This document shows, piece after piece, positions 62,004 through 64,000 of a stretch of 64,000 nucleotides of DNA. The notes beneath the pieces are model-generated. The model was not told the DNA's origin, did not search any database, and saw nothing but the letters and a program-made list of their open reading frames with translations. The translations under genes and the position numbers were made by a program. The DNA is from Candidatus Eremiobacterota bacterium (GTDB taxonomy: Bacteria; Vulcanimicrobiota; Vulcanimicrobiia; Vulcanimicrobiales; Vulcanimicrobiaceae): contig JAFAYE010000001.1 of assembly GCA_019240525.1 (NCBI GenBank), forward strand, positions 903,300 through 967,299, written 5' to 3'. Each line of letters starts with the position of its first letter. Position 1 is the stretch's first letter.

Positions 62004-63341
62004 ATGAAAACGATTGCCCTCGCCGCCGCGCTCTTGCTAGTCGCATTCGACGGCGACGCGCCGCTGCCGGAACTGACCCCATACCCGCCAATCGCGGCAA
62101 TGGTCGGCGCGGTGCATGCCGATAGGTTGAAGGCCGACGTCGATCGGCTCGTAGCCTTCGGCACGCGCAACGATTTTTCGGAGCGATCGTCCACCTCCGA
62201 TCGAGGCGTCTTCGGAGCACGGGATTGGATCGCGGGAGAGTTCCGAGAGATTGCCGCAAGGGCGGGCGGCCGCATGAGCGTCACCTTCGATACCTATCTC
62301 CAGCCGATAACCCCGCGAACGCCTCGGGCCGTGCTCGAATCGAGCGTTCTGGCGACCTTGCGCGGCACGCAGCCGGGTCGGATCTACGTACTGTCGAGTC
62401 ACTACGACGATTGCGATGGGCGTTGTACCGACGGAGCCGGTATTGCGCCCGGGGCAGACGACAACGGCTCGAGCGTCGCGGCAGTCCTGGAAGCGGCTCG
62501 CGTGATGGCAGCCACCCGATTTTCCGGCACGATCGTCTTTGCTTGCTTCGACGGTGAAGAGCTCGGATTGTGGGGCTCGAATCATTATGCCCGCGAGATG
62601 GCTGCGCGCCACGCGCCGATCGTCGCCGTGCTCAATAACGACATCATCGGCAACTCGGTCGGCGGCGATGGACGATCGGAGCCCGATGTCATCCGCGTCT
62701 TCAGCGAAGGGCTTCCCGCCGGAGCCGGAATCGCCCAAGTCAACGCCGTCGGATCCGAAAACGACTCGCCGTCGCGCGAACTCTCGCGCTTCATCGCAGA
62801 ACTCGTGCCGATTTACGTTCCGAACTTTACCGTCCGTCAAATCTTTCGGGCCGACCGATTTCTCCGAGGCGGAGATCAAGAATCGTTTCAAGATGCCGGG
62901 TATGCCGCCGCCGTTCGGTTCGTCGAAGCGCATGAGAACTTCACCCATCAGCATCAGGACGTTCGCGTCGCCGGCGGCCAACAGTATGGCGACTTGCCGC
63001 AGTTTATCGACGCGCAGTATCTGCGACGTGCGACGCAGGCGAACGTTGCGGCGCTCGCAATGCTCGCGTTGGGTCCGGCTCCTCCGGGCGATGTTGCGAT
63101 GCCGCTGCGGAGCCTCGGCTACGATACCACGCTGAGCTGGCAGCGTGCCGCCGGCGCCGTCGCGTACGAAATACTCTGGCGGGCGACCGACGCCCCACAA
63201 TGGCAATACGCGCGCAACGTCGGCGACGTCACCCAAGCAACGGTGCCCGTCTCGAAGGACGATTTCATCCTCGGAGTGCGCAGCGTCGATCGGAACGGAC
63301 TTCGCAGCCCGGCCGTCTATCCGGTCGCCCGGCGGCAGTAG
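62004..63341 (+). CDS. Secreted M28-family zinc aminopeptidase
   Basis: 445 residues with a short signal peptide (MKTIALAAALLLVAFDG). Zinc ligands and catalytic Glu of M28 peptidases: HYDD in SSHYDDCDG, GADDNGSS, DGEELGLWGS, NNDIIGN and the His region FVEAHENFTHQHQD. After the peptidase domain (to about 350), a fibronectin-III-like module (TLSWQRAAGAVAYEILWR) ends the chain. Cleaves amino acids from peptides in the periplasm or outside. Confidence 0.9.
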   Translation: MKTIALAAALLLVAFDGDAPLPELTPYPPIAAMVGAVHADRLKADVDRLVAFGTRNDFSERSSTSDRGVFGARDWIAGEFREIAARAGGRMSVTFDTYLQPITPRTPRAVLESSVLATLRGTQPGRIYVLSSHYDDCDGRCTDGAGIAPGADDNGSSVAAVLEAARVMAATRFSGTIVFACFDGEELGLWGSNHYAREMAARHAPIVAVLNNDIIGNSVGGDGRSEPDVIRVFSEGLPAGAGIAQVNAVGSENDSPSRELSRFIAELVPIYVPNFTVRQIFRADRFLRGGDQESFQDAGYAAAVRFVEAHENFTHQHQDVRVAGGQQYGDLPQFIDAQYLRRATQANVAALAMLALGPAPPGDVAMPLRSLGYDTTLSWQRAAGAVAYEILWRATDAPQWQYARNVGDVTQATVPVSKDDFILGVRSVDRNGLRSPAVYPVARRQ

Positions 63342-63384
63342 CGAGAGTCACAGCCGCGGGGCTGGGAGCATTTCGAGAGTACGT

Positions 63385-64000
63385 ATGAAGGTAAAATCCT
63401 GTCGGTCGTTCGTTCTCCTGAGTGCGATTGTCGCTTGCCTCGTGACGGCCGTACACTTCCGGGTCTGCGCGGCGGCCGTCGATCAGCTGCAGGGTTTTGA
63501 AGGCGGCGCCGCCTGGATCAACAGCGCACCGCTGACGCCCCAAGAACTTCGCGGAAAGGTCGTCCTCGTTGATTTTTGGGAATACACGTGTATCAACTGC
63601 CTACGGACGGTGCCGTATTTGCGCGAATGGTATCGGCGCTATCGCGATGACGGTTTTACCATCGTTGGGGTACATACGCCGGAGTTCGGCTTTTCCGGAA
63701 ACCGTACGAACGTTACGGCGGCCGCTCAACGGCTCGGCATTACCTGGCCCATTGTGCTCGACGATCGCGCCGCAATTTGGAAGCGATACGGCAACGACAT
63801 CTGGCCGCACGAGTTCCTTTACGACCAGGACGGGCGACTGATCGAAAGCGTCCTGGGAGAAGGCGCATATCCGCAGACCGAAGCGCGCATTCAAGCGTTG
63901 TTAAAACGAGGCAATCCGCATCTTGCTCTGCCCCCGATCATGGCGCTGCTTCCGCAAGATAGCTACGACAAGCCGGGTGCGATGTGTTATCCGAAAACTC
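63385..64000 (+). CDS. Secreted thioredoxin-fold (TlpA/redoxin-like) protein, 3' end beyond window
   Basis: At least 205 residues; the frame is open at the window end. A signal peptide (about 1-30) precedes a redoxin domain with the active site CINC in FWEYTCINCLRT and cis-Pro-like WPHEFLYDQDG. The pattern resembles DipZ/TlpA-type periplasmic thiol-disulfide proteins, often fused to a C-terminal beta-propeller or jelly-roll domain that would lie outside the window. It follows the M28 peptidase by 43 bp. Confidence 0.8.
   Translation, partial: MKVKSCRSFVLLSAIVACLVTAVHFRVCAAAVDQLQGFEGGAAWINSAPLTPQELRGKVVLVDFWEYTCINCLRTVPYLREWYRRYRDDGFTIVGVHTPEFGFSGNRTNVTAAAQRLGITWPIVLDDRAAIWKRYGNDIWPHEFLYDQDGRLIESVLGEGAYPQTEARIQALLKRGNPHLALPPIMALLPQDSYDKPGAMCYPKT

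Overview
This is a 64 kb stretch of a high-GC, gene-dense bacterial chromosome. No rRNA, tRNA, CRISPR array, insertion sequence or phage gene was seen. A TonB-dependent receptor, lipoprotein signal peptides and periplasmic-type enzymes point to a diderm (outer-membrane) bacterium. A complete 14-subunit respiratory complex I and an oxygen-dependent aryl-CoA epoxidase module point to aerobic or facultatively aerobic, heterotrophic life. The mix resembles uncultured soil lineages such as Candidatus Eremiobacterota, but that placement is a low-confidence inference. Gene packing is extreme: no intergenic gap exceeds about 235 bp, 18 same-strand junctions share a 4-bp ATGA/GTGA/TTGA start-stop overlap, and 8 of 12 convergent pairs overlap tail to tail.

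Layout. 1-7.3 kb: the end of a soluble MgtE-N/CBS protein, a PucR-type regulator and glutamine synthetase (coupled operon), a PLP-dependent decarboxylase, an aldo/keto reductase with RidA, and a secreted TPR protein. 7.4-21.3 kb: nuoA-N on the minus strand in canonical order, preceded by a perfect Rex-type (NADH/NAD+ sensing) palindrome 3 bp from the nuoA start codon. 21.4-25.9 kb: a small lipoprotein, cobU plus a CPA1 antiporter, a K+-channel-like protein, and a lipoprotein serine protease. 25.9-31.7 kb: a vitamin B12 uptake locus in two divergent arms, btuF-hflX-protease to the left and a cobalamin riboswitch followed by btuB-btuC-btuD to the right. 31.7-36.9 kb: a CHASE3/PP2C phosphatase, a phosphomannomutase and NagA, and a TSUP permease. 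36.9-42.4 kb: cysK, an L-asparaginase II and B12-dependent metH in one operon.

42.4-52.6 kb: a secreted serine hydrolase, then an aromatic-acid module. A PaaX regulator is divergent from a BoxB-like diiron epoxidase, an enoyl-CoA hydratase, a DUF1272 zinc protein and a stand-alone AsnC-type ligand domain. A second minus-strand operon carries a 3-hydroxyacyl-CoA dehydrogenase, a thiolase and an aldehyde dehydrogenase. PaaX normally controls the phenylacetyl-CoA pathway, whereas BoxB belongs to benzoyl-CoA epoxidation, so this looks like a hybrid or unassigned ring-opening route and is the best candidate for an undescribed system here.

52.6-64 kb: a NUDIX hydrolase, a small membrane protein and an alpha/beta hydrolase. 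Next is a highly basic H1-like protein with six KKATR repeats, a strong promoter and two hairpins downstream. Then come an MFS transporter with a cytidylate-kinase-like protein, and a two-permease ABC exporter operon with an embedded left-handed beta-helix protein and an alkA gene on the opposite strand. The window ends with a class-A beta-lactamase-like protein, a GIY-YIG protein, an M28 peptidase and the 5' part of a secreted thioredoxin-fold protein.

The clearest functional links are B12 supply (btu genes, cobU, riboswitch) with B12 use (metH), and redox control of complex I through Rex. The rex gene itself is not in the window.
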